DNA from: Pseudomonas prosekii
GTDB lineage: Bacteria > Pseudomonadota > Gammaproteobacteria > Pseudomonadales > Pseudomonadaceae
NCBI RefSeq assembly: GCF_900105155.1
Contig: NZ_LT629762.1
Coordinates: forward strand, 4,597,501-4,661,500
Length of the DNA: 64,000 nt
Direction: 5' to 3'
Below the pieces are notes generated by a model. It searched no databases. It was given only the letters and a program-made list of their open reading frames with translations, and had not been told where the DNA came from. Each line of letters opens with the position of its first letter. The stretch's first letter is position 1. Made by a program: the position numbers and the translations under genes. Positions 41,025 to 50,696 of this stretch are shown here, one piece after another.

Positions 41025-42014
41025 TCAGCCCTCGACCAGATTCTGCGGCGTCCCGGCCGCCCACGCCGCGATGTTGTGCAAGGTCGTCGCGGCAATCGCG
41101 CCCAGCGCTTCGCGCGTGAGGAAGGCCTGATGCGCGGTGATGATCACGTTGGGAAACGTCAGCAAGCGCGCCAGCACATCGTCTTGCAGCGGCAGGTCCG
41201 AGCGATCTTCGAAAAACAGCTGCGCCTCTTCTTCATACACGTCGAGCCCCAGATAACCCAGCTGACCGTCCTTTAATGCGTCGATCAGCGCCGGTGTATC
41301 CACCAATCCGCCGCGCCCGGTATTGATCAGCATCGCCCCCGGTTGCAGGTGCGCCAGCGACTCGCGGTTGATCAGGTGTTTGCTTTGCGCGTTGAGCGGG
41401 CAATGCAGGCTGATGATCTGCGACTCGGCCAGCAGCTCGGGCAGGCTCAAGTAACGTGCGCCGAGGGCTTCGACTTGCGGATTGGGGAAGGGGTCGTAGG
41501 CCAGCAACTGGCAGCCAAAACCGTTCATGATTTTTGCGAACGTCGCGCCGATCTGCCCGGTGCCGACCACGCCGACAGTCTTGCCGAAAAGGTCAAAACC
41601 GGTCAGTCCGTGCAGGCTGAAATCGCCTTCGCGGGTGCGATTGTAGGCGCGGTGCAAACGTCGATTGAGCGCGAGGATCAGCGCCACCGCATGTTCGGCC
41701 ACCGCATGCGGCGAGTAGGCCGGAACCCGCACAATCGCCAGTCCCAGACGGTGCGCCGCCAGCAGATCGACATGGTTGTAACCCGCCGAGCGCAGGGCGA
41801 TCAGGCGCGTGCCGCCGGCCGCCAAGTGTTCAAGCACTGGCGCGCTGAGGTCATCATTGATGAACGCGCACACCACTTCGTGATGTTCGGCCAGCGCCAC
41901 CGTATCAACGCTCAGACGCGCCGGTTGAAACTGCAATGCGATACCGGCGGGCAAATCGGCAGCGAGAAAACTCTCGCGATCGTAAGTCTGGCTGCTGAAA
42001 AGAATAGTGCGCAT
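41025..42014 (-). CDS. ldhA: D-lactate dehydrogenase (fermentative, NAD-dependent)
   Basis: 329 residues from the ATG at 42014, after AGGAGG. D-2-hydroxyacid dehydrogenase: NAD motif VGVVGTGQIGATFAKIM, catalytic Arg in INTGRGGLVDT, Glu in LDVYEEE and His in ITAHQAFLT. Length and order before gacS match P. aeruginosa LdhA (PA0927, PA0928). It reduces pyruvate to D-lactate in the cytoplasm. Confidence 0.94.
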   Translation of the reverse strand: MRTILFSSQTYDRESFLAADLPAGIALQFQPARLSVDTVALAEHHEVVCAFINDDLSAPVLEHLAAGGTRLIALRSAGYNHVDLLAAHRLGLAIVRVPAYSPHAVAEHAVALILALNRRLHRAYNRTREGDFSLHGLTGFDLFGKTVGVVGTGQIGATFAKIMNGFGCQLLAYDPFPNPQVEALGARYLSLPELLAESQIISLHCPLNAQSKHLINRESLAHLQPGAMLINTGRGGLVDTPALIDALKDGQLGYLGLDVYEEEAQLFFEDRSDLPLQDDVLARLLTFPNVIITAHQAFLTREALGAIAATTLHNIAAWAAGTPQNLVEG

Positions 42015-42072
42015 GTCGTCCTCCTGGAAAAAACCACTGTAGCCGCCCCGCCGCTTTGTAGCTTTGTAGCCC

Positions 42073-42219
42073 TGTAGCAGCTGCCGAGCCTGCGAGGCTG
42101 CGTTCGGCGGCGCAGCCGTCGTCAATCCGGTGAATGCGGTTCACCTGATACACCGAGGCGGCTGATTTTACGACTGCTGCGCAGCCGAACGCAGCCTCGC
42201 AGGCTCGGCAGCTGCTACA
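42073..42219. repeat. REPIN copy 3 of the TGTAGCAGCTG family, variant arms
   Basis: This 147-bp unit has arms TGTAGCAGCTGCCGAGCCTG and its complement, with an extra CGAGGCTG relative to copies 1, 2 and 4. The inner spacer has CGGTTCACCTGATACACCGAG. It lies between ldhA and gacS. The variant arms are symmetrical, so both sides changed together. Confidence 0.9.
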
Positions 42220-42221
42220 AA

Positions 42222-42240
42222 AAACCGATCGTAGCGGTTT
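42222..42240 (-). terminator. possible terminator after gacS
   Basis: On the minus strand AAACCG / CGGTTT enclose CTACGAT, and the strand continues with T6. A short stem, so moderate confidence. Confidence 0.4.
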
Positions 42241-42290
42241 GGGGATTTCGGGATCCTAGCGTTTTGCGGATTTTGGCGTGTTGCCCTGGA

Positions 42291-45041
42291 TCACGCGCTG
42301 ATGCGTGCCTGCATGGCCAGCCGGTTGATCGAGCGCTCCAGTTCTTCGAGGGCCGCCGCCGCTTTCGGGTCCTGTTGCTTGAGCAACGTCTCGCTGCGCT
42401 GACACGCAGCCCGCAGCTGCGGAACGCCGCAATAGCGCGTCGCGCCGTGCAGGCGATGCACGCGTTCGATCAACGCATTCTGGTCGTTCGCCTCGCGGGC
42501 CACGCGAATCGCCTCGCGATCAGCTTCCAGCGAGGCCAGCAGCATCGCCAGCATGTCCGCCGCCAGATCAGCCTTGCCCGCAGCCAGACGCAAACCTTCT
42601 TCGTGATCGAGCACCAGCAATTCGCTGCCGCCATGGCTGTCGCTGGAGCGCTCCGGCCCCTGATTGCGCAGGGCCAGCCCGGTCCATTTCAACACCACTT
42701 GCGCCAGTTGCCGCTCGCTGATCGGTTTGGTCAGGTAGTCGTCCATGCCGCTTTGCAGCAGCGCGCGTTTTTCGTTGGCCATCGCATGGGCGGTGAGGGC
42801 GACGATTGGCAGCGGCGTGCAATGCCGCTCACTTTCCCACTGGCGAATCGCTTCGGTGCTCTGGCGCCCGTCCATGCCAGGCATTTGCACGTCCATCAGC
42901 ACCAGATCGAAGGTTTCGCTCTGCACCGCTTTAACTGCGGCGTAACCGCTCTCGACGGCGAGCACTTTCGCGCCCATGTCTTCGAGCAAGGTTTGCACCA
43001 GCAACAAATTCGCCGGGTTGTCGTCGACGCACAGCACTTTCGGCGCGCGGCTGGACACCGGTTCGCCGGGCTCGCTGCGCTGCTGGCGCGGGTTGACCAG
43101 ATCGGCCAGCGCCCGACGCAGCTTGCGCGTGCACGCCGGTTTCGCCTGCAACTGACTGTGCGGGTTGGGCACCGAGAGATGGAACAGCGTCTGCTCGGTG
43201 GTCGGGCACAGCACCAGCACTTTGCAGCCGAGGTGTTCGAGGTCCCAGATGTGCTGGTTGAGGCGTTCTGGCGGCATGTCGTTGCTGGTGATGCCGAGCA
43301 CCGCCAGATCAATCGCCTGATCGGTTTGATGCGCGCCAGTGACGCCATTGGTCAAACTTTCCAGAGTATTGAACGGCGTGACTTCGAGGCCGCAGTCTTC
43401 CAATTGATGCTGCAACGCCTGGCGCGCCAGTTCGTGGTTTTCCAGCACCGCCACCCGCCGCCCGAGCAAAGGTGGGCCGGGCAGATCTTCGGCATCGTCG
43501 CGGGTTTTTGGCAGGCTCAGGCTGATCCAGAACTCCGAGCCTTCGCCCGGCGTGCTGTCGACGCCGATTTCGCCGCCCATCTGTTCGATCAAACGCTTGG
43601 AAATCACCAACCCCAGCCCAGTGCCACCCGGCTGCCGCGAGAGTGAATTGTCAGCCTGACTGAACGCCTGGAACAACGCGCGCACGTCCTGATTCGACAG
43701 GCCGATGCCGGTGTCCTGAATGCTGATGCGCAACTGCACGCTGTCGTCGTGTTCTTCTTCGAGCATGGCGCGGGCGACGATCGTGCCTTCGCGGGTGAAC
43801 TTGATCGCGTTGCTCACCAGGTTGGTCAGAATCTGCTTGAGCCGCAGCGGGTCGCCGATCAGCGACAGCGGCGTGTCGCGATACACCAGACTGACCAATT
43901 CCAGCTGTTTGGCGTGGGCGGCGGGGGCGAGGATGGTCAGCGTGTCCTGCAGCAGATCGCGCAGGTTGAACGGAATATTGTCGAGCACCAGTTTGCCGGC
44001 CTCGATTTTCGAAAAGTCGAGAATCTCGTTGATGATCCCCAGCAGGCTGTCGGCGGATTTCTCGATGGTGCCCAGATAATCGAGCTGGCGCGGGGTCAGT
44101 TCACTTTTTTGCAGCAGATGAGTGAAGCCGAGAATGCCGTTCAGCGGCGTGCGGATTTCATGGCTCATGTTGGCGAGGAACTCGGATTTGATCCGGCTCG
44201 CTTCCAGCGCTTCCTTGCGCGCCAGGTCCAGCTCGATGTTCTGGATTTCGATGGTTTCCAGATTCTGCCGGACGTCTTCGGTGGCCTGATCGACGCTGTG
44301 TTGCAATTCTTCCTGCGCGTTTTGCAGGGTGCCGGCCATGCGGTTGATGCCGGACGCCAGCTCATCCAATTCCTGGCTGCCGAGCGGCGGCAAGCGGGTT
44401 TCCAGATGACCGTCCTTGAGTTGCGCCACCGCCAGTTTGATCTGGCTGATCGGCCGGTTGATCGTGCGACCCATGCGCAACGCCAGCAACGCCGCGCCGG
44501 CCAGCCCGGCGGCGATCAACAGCAGGCTGGCGAACAGGCTGCGGTAACCGCGCAGCAGCATGCCGTTGTGCGTGAGTTCGAGTTCGACCCAGCCGAGCAG
44601 GCGTTCCGACTCGTCGGGAATCAGCTCGCCGGCGAAATTACGGTGCTTGCCGAACACCGGCAGCAAGTAGCGGGTGGCGTCATTGCCGCTGCGCCGGAGC
44701 ATGTGCGCACCGTTGCCGATCGGCGCGGCGTTGAGCATGGTCGGCCCGGCGTGGGCCAGCGGCGTGCGGTCGGGCGCGAGGAAAGTCACGGCGCGCACGT
44801 CGGTCTGTTCCAGCGACAGGGTGGCGATGCGCTCGAGCAATTCGGTGTTCTGGTGGCCCATGGCCGGGGCTACCAGCGGCGCCAGTTGCTCGGCGATCAT
44901 CTCGCCACGCTGCATCAATTGGGTTTGCAGGTCCGATTGCTGCGTCCAGGTGAAATAGCCGCCCAGGACCAATGCCATCAGGCTGGTCGGCAGCAAGGTC
45001 AGCAACAGCACGCGGCCTTTAATTCCCAGTTTCTTGAGCAC
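42291..45041 (-). CDS. gacS: hybrid sensor histidine kinase GacS
   Basis: 916 residues from the GTG at 45041, with AGGAGA upstream; in-frame upstream starts are possible. TM1 [19 protein letters not shown]; periplasmic loop of about 140 residues; TM2 [24 protein letters not shown]; HisKA with [15 protein letters not shown]; HATPase NLVSNAIKF and QDTGIGLS; receiver with Asp in [14 protein letters not shown]-terminal HPt with His in [13 protein letters not shown]. This tripartite order is diagnostic for GacS/BarA. It acts with GacA and RsmY/Z to switch secondary metabolism and biofilm. ldhA lies downstream, as in P. aeruginosa. Confidence 0.96.
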   Translation of the reverse strand: MLKKLGIKGRVLLLTLLPTSLMALVLGGYFTWTQQSDLQTQLMQRGEMIAEQLAPLVAPAMGHQNTELLERIATLSLEQTDVRAVTFLAPDRTPLAHAGPTMLNAAPIGNGAHMLRRSGNDATRYLLPVFGKHRNFAGELIPDESERLLGWVELELTHNGMLLRGYRSLFASLLLIAAGLAGAALLALRMGRTINRPISQIKLAVAQLKDGHLETRLPPLGSQELDELASGINRMAGTLQNAQEELQHSVDQATEDVRQNLETIEIQNIELDLARKEALEASRIKSEFLANMSHEIRTPLNGILGFTHLLQKSELTPRQLDYLGTIEKSADSLLGIINEILDFSKIEAGKLVLDNIPFNLRDLLQDTLTILAPAAHAKQLELVSLVYRDTPLSLIGDPLRLKQILTNLVSNAIKFTREGTIVARAMLEEEHDDSVQLRISIQDTGIGLSNQDVRALFQAFSQADNSLSRQPGGTGLGLVISKRLIEQMGGEIGVDSTPGEGSEFWISLSLPKTRDDAEDLPGPPLLGRRVAVLENHELARQALQHQLEDCGLEVTPFNTLESLTNGVTGAHQTDQAIDLAVLGITSNDMPPERLNQHIWDLEHLGCKVLVLCPTTEQTLFHLSVPNPHSQLQAKPACTRKLRRALADLVNPRQQRSEPGEPVSSRAPKVLCVDDNPANLLLVQTLLEDMGAKVLAVESGYAAVKAVQSETFDLVLMDVQMPGMDGRQSTEAIRQWESERHCTPLPIVALTAHAMANEKRALLQSGMDDYLTKPISERQLAQVVLKWTGLALRNQGPERSSDSHGGSELLVLDHEEGLRLAAGKADLAADMLAMLLASLEADREAIRVAREANDQNALIERVHRLHGATRYCGVPQLRAACQRSETLLKQQDPKAAAALEELERSINRLAMQARISA

Positions 45042-45255
45042 GCATTTCTCCTGCATCCCGCTATTTATTAGACCCGCGCGTGCATCCGGCACGCACCACT
45101 TGCGCAGTGTAGCGATTTGCTTGCGGGCAATCTTCGTAAATTGATGTCGTCATTCGTCGGTCGGATCGGCGCTTTCGCCCGCCCGGCAAACCTTGGGTTG
45201 CCCCTGACGAGGCAATCTTGAATAATCGCCAACTGAGAATTATTTGCAGATACTC

Positions 45256-45978
45256 ATGAATCCCATCAATGCCGCTCTCCCTCGCATCCTCTCTATAGAA
45301 GACGACCTCGTGCTCGGTGCGTACGTCCACGAGCACTTGGGCCGTTGCGGCTTTCAGGTGACCTGGTGTCAGAACGGTCAGGAAGGCCTGGCGATTGCGC
45401 GCGGCCAGCCGTTTGATGTGGTGTTGATGGACATTCTGCTGCCGGGCCTCGATGGCTTGAATGTGCTGACGCAGTTTCGCCAGAGCCATTCGACGCCCGT
45501 CGTGCTGATGTCGGCATTGGGCGCCGAGGCCGATCGCATCAGCGGTTTTCGCCTCGGCGCCGACGATTACCTGCCCAAGCCGTTCAGCATGGCCGAGCTG
45601 CGCGTGCGCATCGAAGCGATCCTGCGACGCGTGGCGCTCGACCGTCGGCCCGAGCCGCCAGCGCCGGTCAGTCCCGTGCACAGTTTGTTGTTCGACGACG
45701 ATCAGTGCGAAGTCTTCTATCGCGAGCACGGCGCCGGCCTGACGCGCAGCGAATACCGGCTGCTGGAAACGCTGAATCGCAACAACGATGAAGTGCTGAG
45801 CAAAGCCTTCCTTTATCAGCACGTGCTGCAACGCGGTTATGCCGCCCACGACCGCAGCCTCGATATGCACATCAGCCAGATCCGGCGCAAACTCAAGGCG
45901 ATCGGCTACACCGAGCGCGAAGTGCGCACCGTCTGGGGCAAAGGTTATGTGTTGAGCGCCATCGATGAAATGGTCTGA
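45256..45978 (+). CDS. OmpR-family response regulator (PirR-like)
   Basis: 240 residues from the ATG at 45256. Receiver with acidic SIEDD, phospho-acceptor Asp in VVLMDILLPGLDG, Lys in LPKPFSMAEL; winged helix with LTRSEYRLLETLNRNNDEVLSKAFLYQ and RSLDMHISQIRRKLKAIG. It is divergent from gacS and overlaps the kinase gene by 14 bp. The position next to gacS corresponds to PA0929 (PirR), whose pirA receptor partner is not found here. Confidence 0.88.
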   Translation: MNPINAALPRILSIEDDLVLGAYVHEHLGRCGFQVTWCQNGQEGLAIARGQPFDVVLMDILLPGLDGLNVLTQFRQSHSTPVVLMSALGAEADRISGFRLGADDYLPKPFSMAELRVRIEAILRRVALDRRPEPPAPVSPVHSLLFDDDQCEVFYREHGAGLTRSEYRLLETLNRNNDEVLSKAFLYQHVLQRGYAAHDRSLDMHISQIRRKLKAIGYTEREVRTVWGKGYVLSAIDEMV

Positions 45979-47389
45979 CCTGCCGGGCCGGCACTCGCTG
46001 TTCTGGAAACTCGCCTGTCTGCTGGTGGCTTTTTGTCTGCTGATGATCTGGCTCAGCTGGTCCTGGGGCCGCTACATGGAGGAGCGTAATCAGTTTCTCT
46101 CCGATGACGCGCGAGGCACGTTGACCCGCTACGCCGCCGAGGCCGAACAGGCGTGGCGTCAGGGCCAGCGGACTGGAGTCGATGCCTGGCTGCAAGGCAT
46201 GCGCCAACGCGAAAAAGGCTGGGTCGGAGTGATTGGTGGCGACTTGCAATCGCTGAGCACACAGCCGCTGACCGACAAGGACATCGAGCGCCTGACCTTC
46301 CTGCGCGGCCTCGATTGGCCGATCCACAAGAAAAACCTGCCGTGGCTGCGCGTGCCGTTTCCCGGTGACCCGCACGCCGGCAATCTGGTGATCGAATTGC
46401 CGCAGCGTTTCATGCCGGGGCGCTATCGGGTGTTTTGGCGCGTCATCACCAACGGAGTGATTCCCGGGCTGTTTACATTGCTGCTGTGCGTCGGTTTGTA
46501 TCGTTTGCTGGTGGTGCCGCTCAACAGCCTGCGCGAACAGGCCAACGCCTGGCGCGCCGACCAGTTGAACGTGCGTTTGTCGAGGCACACCACCAATCGT
46601 TCGGATGAGCTGGGTGAACTGGGCCGCGCCTTCGATCACATGGCCGAGCGCCTGCAAAGCACCGTGGCCCTGCAACAACAATTACTGCGCGACCTGTCCC
46701 ACGAACTGCGCACGCCGTTAAGCCGTCTGCGTGTCGCCAGCGAAAGCGAGCAGGGCGTGGCGCAACTGCGTGAACGCATCAGCCGCGAAGTCGATGGCAT
46801 GCAGCGTCTGGTCGAAGACACCCTGCAACTGGCCTGGCTCGACACCGAACGCTCGCGCCTGCCCGACGAAGCGATTCAGATTCAAGCGCTGTGGGACATG
46901 CTTACGGAAAACGCCTGTTACGAAACGGCGTGGCCGGCGCGCCAGTTGCACTGCGCCGTCGACTCCACCTGCTGGGTGCGTGGCCATCTCAACACCTTGG
47001 CTCAGGCGCTGGAAAACATCCTGCGCAACGCCATTCGGCACTCGCCGAGCGACGGCGTGATCACCCTCGGCGCACAGCGCGATGGCGATTTTTGGCTGGT
47101 GTGGCTGGAAGATCAGGGCGGCGGCGTCGCGGAAGTCGACCTGGAACGCATCTTCTCACCCTTCATCCGCCTCGACGGCTCGCGGCCGGGCGACGGCGGT
47201 TTTGGCTTGGGGCTGAGCATCGCGAGGAATGCGGTGCAACGTCAGGGCGGATCGCTTTGGGCGGAGAATGCCGGGGCAGGGTTGCGCCTGAATATGCGCC
47301 TAGTGGCGGATATCGGCGCTGCTGCTGGGGACGCCTTCGCGAGCAAGCTCGCTCCCACCCTGGATTTGCGTCGCCCACATATCGTGTAA
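45965..47389 (+). CDS. sensor histidine kinase (PirS-like) with REP-encoded C terminus
   Basis: 474 residues. TM1 (LFWKLACLLVAFCLLMIWLSW), a periplasmic part of about 120 residues, TM2 (VIPGLFTLLLCVGLYRLLVV), HAMP, H-box LRDLSHELRTPLSRLRV, N-box ILRNAIRHSP, G boxes LEDQGGGVAE and GGFGLGLSI. The final 20 or so residues (DAFASKLAPTLDLRRPHIV) are translated from a REP element inserted where the gene should end, so the natural C terminus has been lost or extended. The kinase core is intact. Confidence 0.88.
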   Translation: MKWSDLPGRHSLFWKLACLLVAFCLLMIWLSWSWGRYMEERNQFLSDDARGTLTRYAAEAEQAWRQGQRTGVDAWLQGMRQREKGWVGVIGGDLQSLSTQPLTDKDIERLTFLRGLDWPIHKKNLPWLRVPFPGDPHAGNLVIELPQRFMPGRYRVFWRVITNGVIPGLFTLLLCVGLYRLLVVPLNSLREQANAWRADQLNVRLSRHTTNRSDELGELGRAFDHMAERLQSTVALQQQLLRDLSHELRTPLSRLRVASESEQGVAQLRERISREVDGMQRLVEDTLQLAWLDTERSRLPDEAIQIQALWDMLTENACYETAWPARQLHCAVDSTCWVRGHLNTLAQALENILRNAIRHSPSDGVITLGAQRDGDFWLVWLEDQGGGVAEVDLERIFSPFIRLDGSRPGDGGFGLGLSIARNAVQRQGGSLWAENAGAGLRLNMRLVADIGAAAGDAFASKLAPTLDLRRPHIV

Positions 47390-47431
47390 TAACGACGACC
47401 CCCTGTAGGAGTGAGCCTGCTCGCGATGAGG
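47331..47431. repeat. REP inverted pair overlapping the 3' end of the PirS-like gene
   Basis: GCCTTCGCGAGCAAGCTCGCTCCCAC (from 47333) and inverted CCTGTAGGAGTGAGCCTGCTCGCGATGAGG (to 47431) flank a spacer of about 45 bp. The left arm lies inside the kinase coding frame; the stop codon lies within the spacer. Confidence 0.85.
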
Positions 47432-47569
47432 CTCTCAAATTCACCGCGCCGCTGCGTTTGGCGGACCATTCCCGTATTCCCGTACGACATTTCCTAAAGG
47501 CGTTTTCCGGCCCCTTTACCTTTCCTAGACGGTCTAAGCTCGGGTTCACTTGCCTTCAAGGAATCTGGC

Positions 47570-48238
47570 ATGACCGCGCCCAGCACCACTGACGACCGTT
47601 TCAATGAAGTGCTCGCACTTATTCAGAGTGCCAAACAGCGAGCCATCCAGGCAGTAAATACTCAACTGATCGAATTGTATTGGCAGGTCGGGGCTTACAT
47701 CAGTCGCAAGCTGGAAGACGCTGAATGGGGGGATTCGGTGGTCAGTCAGTTGGCTGAACACTTGGCTCGGACTCAGCCAGGATTGCGTGGGTTTACTCGG
47801 TCAAACTTGTTTCGGATGTGTCAGTTCTATGAGACTTACCGGGCCGAGGAGAAAGTCGCACCACTGGTGCGACAATTGTCCTGGTCACACAACCTGATTA
47901 TTTTCAGCCAGAGTAAACGCCCGGAAGAGCGGGAGTTCTACGTACGCATGGCGATCAAGGAGAGGTGGTCAAGGCGTGAGCTTGAACGTCAATTCAAAGC
48001 TGCACTATTCGAACGCAGCATCACCCAACCGGTGAAAGTCTCAACGGCATTGAGACAAACTCATCCTTCGGCGCTGGAGATTTTTCGCGATGCGTACATG
48101 GTCGAATTTCTCGGCCTCCCCGGCGGTCATGCCGAGACCGACCTTCATCAGGGATTGCTCACACGTCTCAAGGAGTTCCTGATCGAGTTGGGGCTTGCGA
48201 GAAGGGCTGATCCAGCCCCTTATTCCCATAAGCCATAA
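47570..48238 (+). CDS. DUF1016 N-terminal domain protein (truncated YhcG-type PDDEXK nuclease)
   Basis: 222 residues; AAGGAA precedes the ATG. The DUF1016_N region is full (VNTQLIELYWQVGAYISRKL, GFTRSNLFRMCQFYETY, LSWSHNLIIFSQSK, EFYVRMAIKERWSRRELERQ). The linker leading to the catalytic domain (LGLPGGHAETDLHQGLLTRLKEFLIELG) is present. The PDDEXK nuclease domain that should follow (family total about 350) is missing, and cysM begins only 80 bp downstream. Codon use is less GC-rich at third positions than its neighbours, suggesting transfer. Probably a decayed remnant of a defence-associated nuclease, though the N-terminal part may still fold. Confidence 0.8.
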   Translation: MTAPSTTDDRFNEVLALIQSAKQRAIQAVNTQLIELYWQVGAYISRKLEDAEWGDSVVSQLAEHLARTQPGLRGFTRSNLFRMCQFYETYRAEEKVAPLVRQLSWSHNLIIFSQSKRPEEREFYVRMAIKERWSRRELERQFKAALFERSITQPVKVSTALRQTHPSALEIFRDAYMVEFLGLPGGHAETDLHQGLLTRLKEFLIELGLARRADPAPYSHKP

Positions 48239-48318
48239 GCACCGCACTTTGCGTGATATGGCCTGCCAACGTTTGCCGGTATGATAGGCGCCCCCGCAGT
48301 CTGGATTGCGAATACGCC

Positions 48319-49221
48319 ATGACCTTGCAGTACCCAACCATCGCCGATTGCGTCGGCAACACTCCGCTGGTCCGCTTGCAGCGCCTGTCTGGCGCCACCA
48401 GCAATACCCTTTTGCTCAAGCTTGAGGGGAATAACCCGGCGGGTTCGGTCAAGGACCGGCCGGCGCTGTCGATGATTACCCGTGCCGAGTTGCGCGGGCA
48501 GATTCATCCTGGCGATACGCTGATTGAAGCGACGTCGGGTAACACCGGGATTGCGCTGGCCATGGCCGCCGCGATCAAGGGTTACAAGATGATCCTGATC
48601 ATGCCGGACAACTCCAGCGCCGAACGCAAAGCCGCGATGACGGCGTATGGCGCTGAGCTGATTCTGGTGACCCAGGAAGAAGGCATGGAAGGCGCTCGCG
48701 ACCTCGCCCAGCGGATGGAAGCAGAAGGCCGCGGCAAGGTCCTGGATCAGTTTGCCAACGGTGATAACCCCGAGGCGCACTACACCAGCACTGGCCCGGA
48801 AATCTGGCGTCAGACCCAAGGCTCGATCACCCATTTCGTCAGCTCGATGGGTACCACCGGGACGATCATGGGCGTGTCGCGCTACTTGAAAGAGCAAAAT
48901 CCTGACGTGCAGATCGTCGGTCTGCAACCTATGGAAGGCTCGGCGATCCCAGGTATTCGTCGCTGGCCGCAGGAATACCTGCCGAAGATTTATCAGGCCG
49001 ATCGTGTCGACCGCATCGTCGACATGGCGCAACGCGAGGCCGAGGACGTAACCCGTCGTCTGGCCCGCGAGGAAGGGATCTTCTGCGGCGTGTCCTCGGG
49101 CGGCGCCGTGGCAGGGATGTTGCGCCTGTCGAAGGAAGTGGAAAACGCGGTGATCGTTGCGATCATCTGCGACCGTGGCGACCGTTACTTGTCGACCGGC
49201 ATTTTCGACGCGCCCAACTGA
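48319..49221 (+). CDS. cysM: cysteine synthase B
   Basis: 300 residues from the ATG at 48319. PLP-binding Lys in [62 protein letters not shown] phosphate-binding loop. The enzyme converts O-acetylserine and sulfide or thiosulfate to cysteine or S-sulfocysteine. Its stop overlaps the rlmD start. Confidence 0.95.
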   Translation: MTLQYPTIADCVGNTPLVRLQRLSGATSNTLLLKLEGNNPAGSVKDRPALSMITRAELRGQIHPGDTLIEATSGNTGIALAMAAAIKGYKMILIMPDNSSAERKAAMTAYGAELILVTQEEGMEGARDLAQRMEAEGRGKVLDQFANGDNPEAHYTSTGPEIWRQTQGSITHFVSSMGTTGTIMGVSRYLKEQNPDVQIVGLQPMEGSAIPGIRRWPQEYLPKIYQADRVDRIVDMAQREAEDVTRRLAREEGIFCGVSSGGAVAGMLRLSKEVENAVIVAIICDRGDRYLSTGIFDAPN

Positions 49222-50573
49222 TGGCCAAGCAAGAGAGAGGCCTGCGCTTCCAACCCACGGGCGGCAGCAAGGCACCACAAATCCCGACCGGCAAAAAGCA
49301 GCGCTTGAGCATCGAGCGCCTGGCCAATGACGGTCGCGGCATCGCGTTTTTCGAAGGGCGTACCTGGTTCGTCATCGGCGCGCTGGCCGGTGAGGAGGTC
49401 GAGGCGCGCGTGCTCAATGCCCACGGCAAAGTGGTCGAGGCACGCACCGAGCGGGTATTCCAGGCCAGCGAACTGCGGCGCCCGGCACCGTGCCCGCACG
49501 CCGGTCGTTGCGGCGGTTGCAGCGTGCAACATCTGCCGCACACCGAGCAGCTTGCCCTGAAACAGCGCATGCTCGCCGAGCAATTGTCCAAGGTTGCCGG
49601 GGTCGAACCGCAAGAGTGGGCGGCGCCGCTGAGCGGTCCGGAATTCGCCTACCGTCGTCGCGCCCGCGTGGCGGTGCGCTGGGACATGAAGGCGAAAAAG
49701 CTCGAAGTCGGGTTCCGTGCTGCCGGCAGTCAGGACATCGTCGCGATCAGCGAATGTCCGGTGCTGGTACAGCCCTTGCAACCGATCATCACGCGCTTGC
49801 CGGAAATGCTTCGACGCCTGAGCAAACCTCAAGCGCTGGGGCACGTGGAATTGTTCAGCGGTTCTTCGTTGGCGGTGTTGTTGCGGCATATGTCGCCGTT
49901 GTCCGAGGCCGATCTGACGATTCTCAAGGATTTCTGCGCGTTTCATGAAGCGCAATTGTGGCTGCATGGCGATGGCGAACCGTACCCGGTCGAGGCTGAC
50001 CAGACGTTGGGTTATCGGCTGCAGCAGTGGGATTTGGACCTCGCGTATCGGCCCGGGGATTTCATCCAGGTCAACGCCGGGGTCAACGAAGCCATGGTCG
50101 CGCAGGCGCTGGAATGGCTGAAGCCGGCGGCGGATGAGCGGGTGCTGGATCTGTTCTGCGGTCTCGGCAATTTTGCCTTGCCGCTGGCCAAAGTCGTCCG
50201 CGAAGTAGTCGCGGTCGAAGGTGTGCAGACCATGGTCGAGCGCGCCGCTGCCAACGCTGCCAGTAACAATTTGCATAACACCAAATTTTTTCAGGCCGAT
50301 TTATCCCAGCCTTTGGCCGATGCCGAATGGGCGCGCGAAGGCTTTTCTGCGGTACTCTTGGACCCACCACGCGACGGTGCTTTCGAGGTGGTGCGCAAGC
50401 TCGCATCCCTGGGCGCCAAACGGTTGGTGTACGTGTCGTGCAACCCGGCAACGCTGGCGCGCGACACGGTCGAATTGGTCAAGCAGGGCTACCGGTTAAA
50501 ACGTGCCGGGATTCTCGATATGTTTCCTCAGACGGCACATGTCGAGGCCATGGCGTTATTTGAAGCGAGCTAG
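49221..50573 (+). CDS. rlmD: 23S rRNA (uracil(1939)-C(5))-methyltransferase RlmD
   Basis: 450 residues overlapping the cysM stop by one base. N-terminal TRAM domain ([22 protein letters not shown]), Fe-S cysteines in [15 protein letters not shown], the SAM motif [16 protein letters not shown] and catalytic Cys in [11 protein letters not shown]. It methylates U1939 of 23S rRNA. Order cysM-rlmD-relA matches PA0932-PA0934. Confidence 0.95.
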   Translation: MAKQERGLRFQPTGGSKAPQIPTGKKQRLSIERLANDGRGIAFFEGRTWFVIGALAGEEVEARVLNAHGKVVEARTERVFQASELRRPAPCPHAGRCGGCSVQHLPHTEQLALKQRMLAEQLSKVAGVEPQEWAAPLSGPEFAYRRRARVAVRWDMKAKKLEVGFRAAGSQDIVAISECPVLVQPLQPIITRLPEMLRRLSKPQALGHVELFSGSSLAVLLRHMSPLSEADLTILKDFCAFHEAQLWLHGDGEPYPVEADQTLGYRLQQWDLDLAYRPGDFIQVNAGVNEAMVAQALEWLKPAADERVLDLFCGLGNFALPLAKVVREVVAVEGVQTMVERAAANAASNNLHNTKFFQADLSQPLADAEWAREGFSAVLLDPPRDGAFEVVRKLASLGAKRLVYVSCNPATLARDTVELVKQGYRLKRAGILDMFPQTAHVEAMALFEAS

Positions 50574-50696
50574 GACGGCTCGTCTCGTCCGACTGGCCGC
50601 CCGTGCAGCCGCCGCGCAACCGCCCGGCGCGGGCGCACGGGCAGTGAAGGTCAGCGATTTGACGCATTGAACTGCGTCGTAGGGAAGGTAAGCAAG

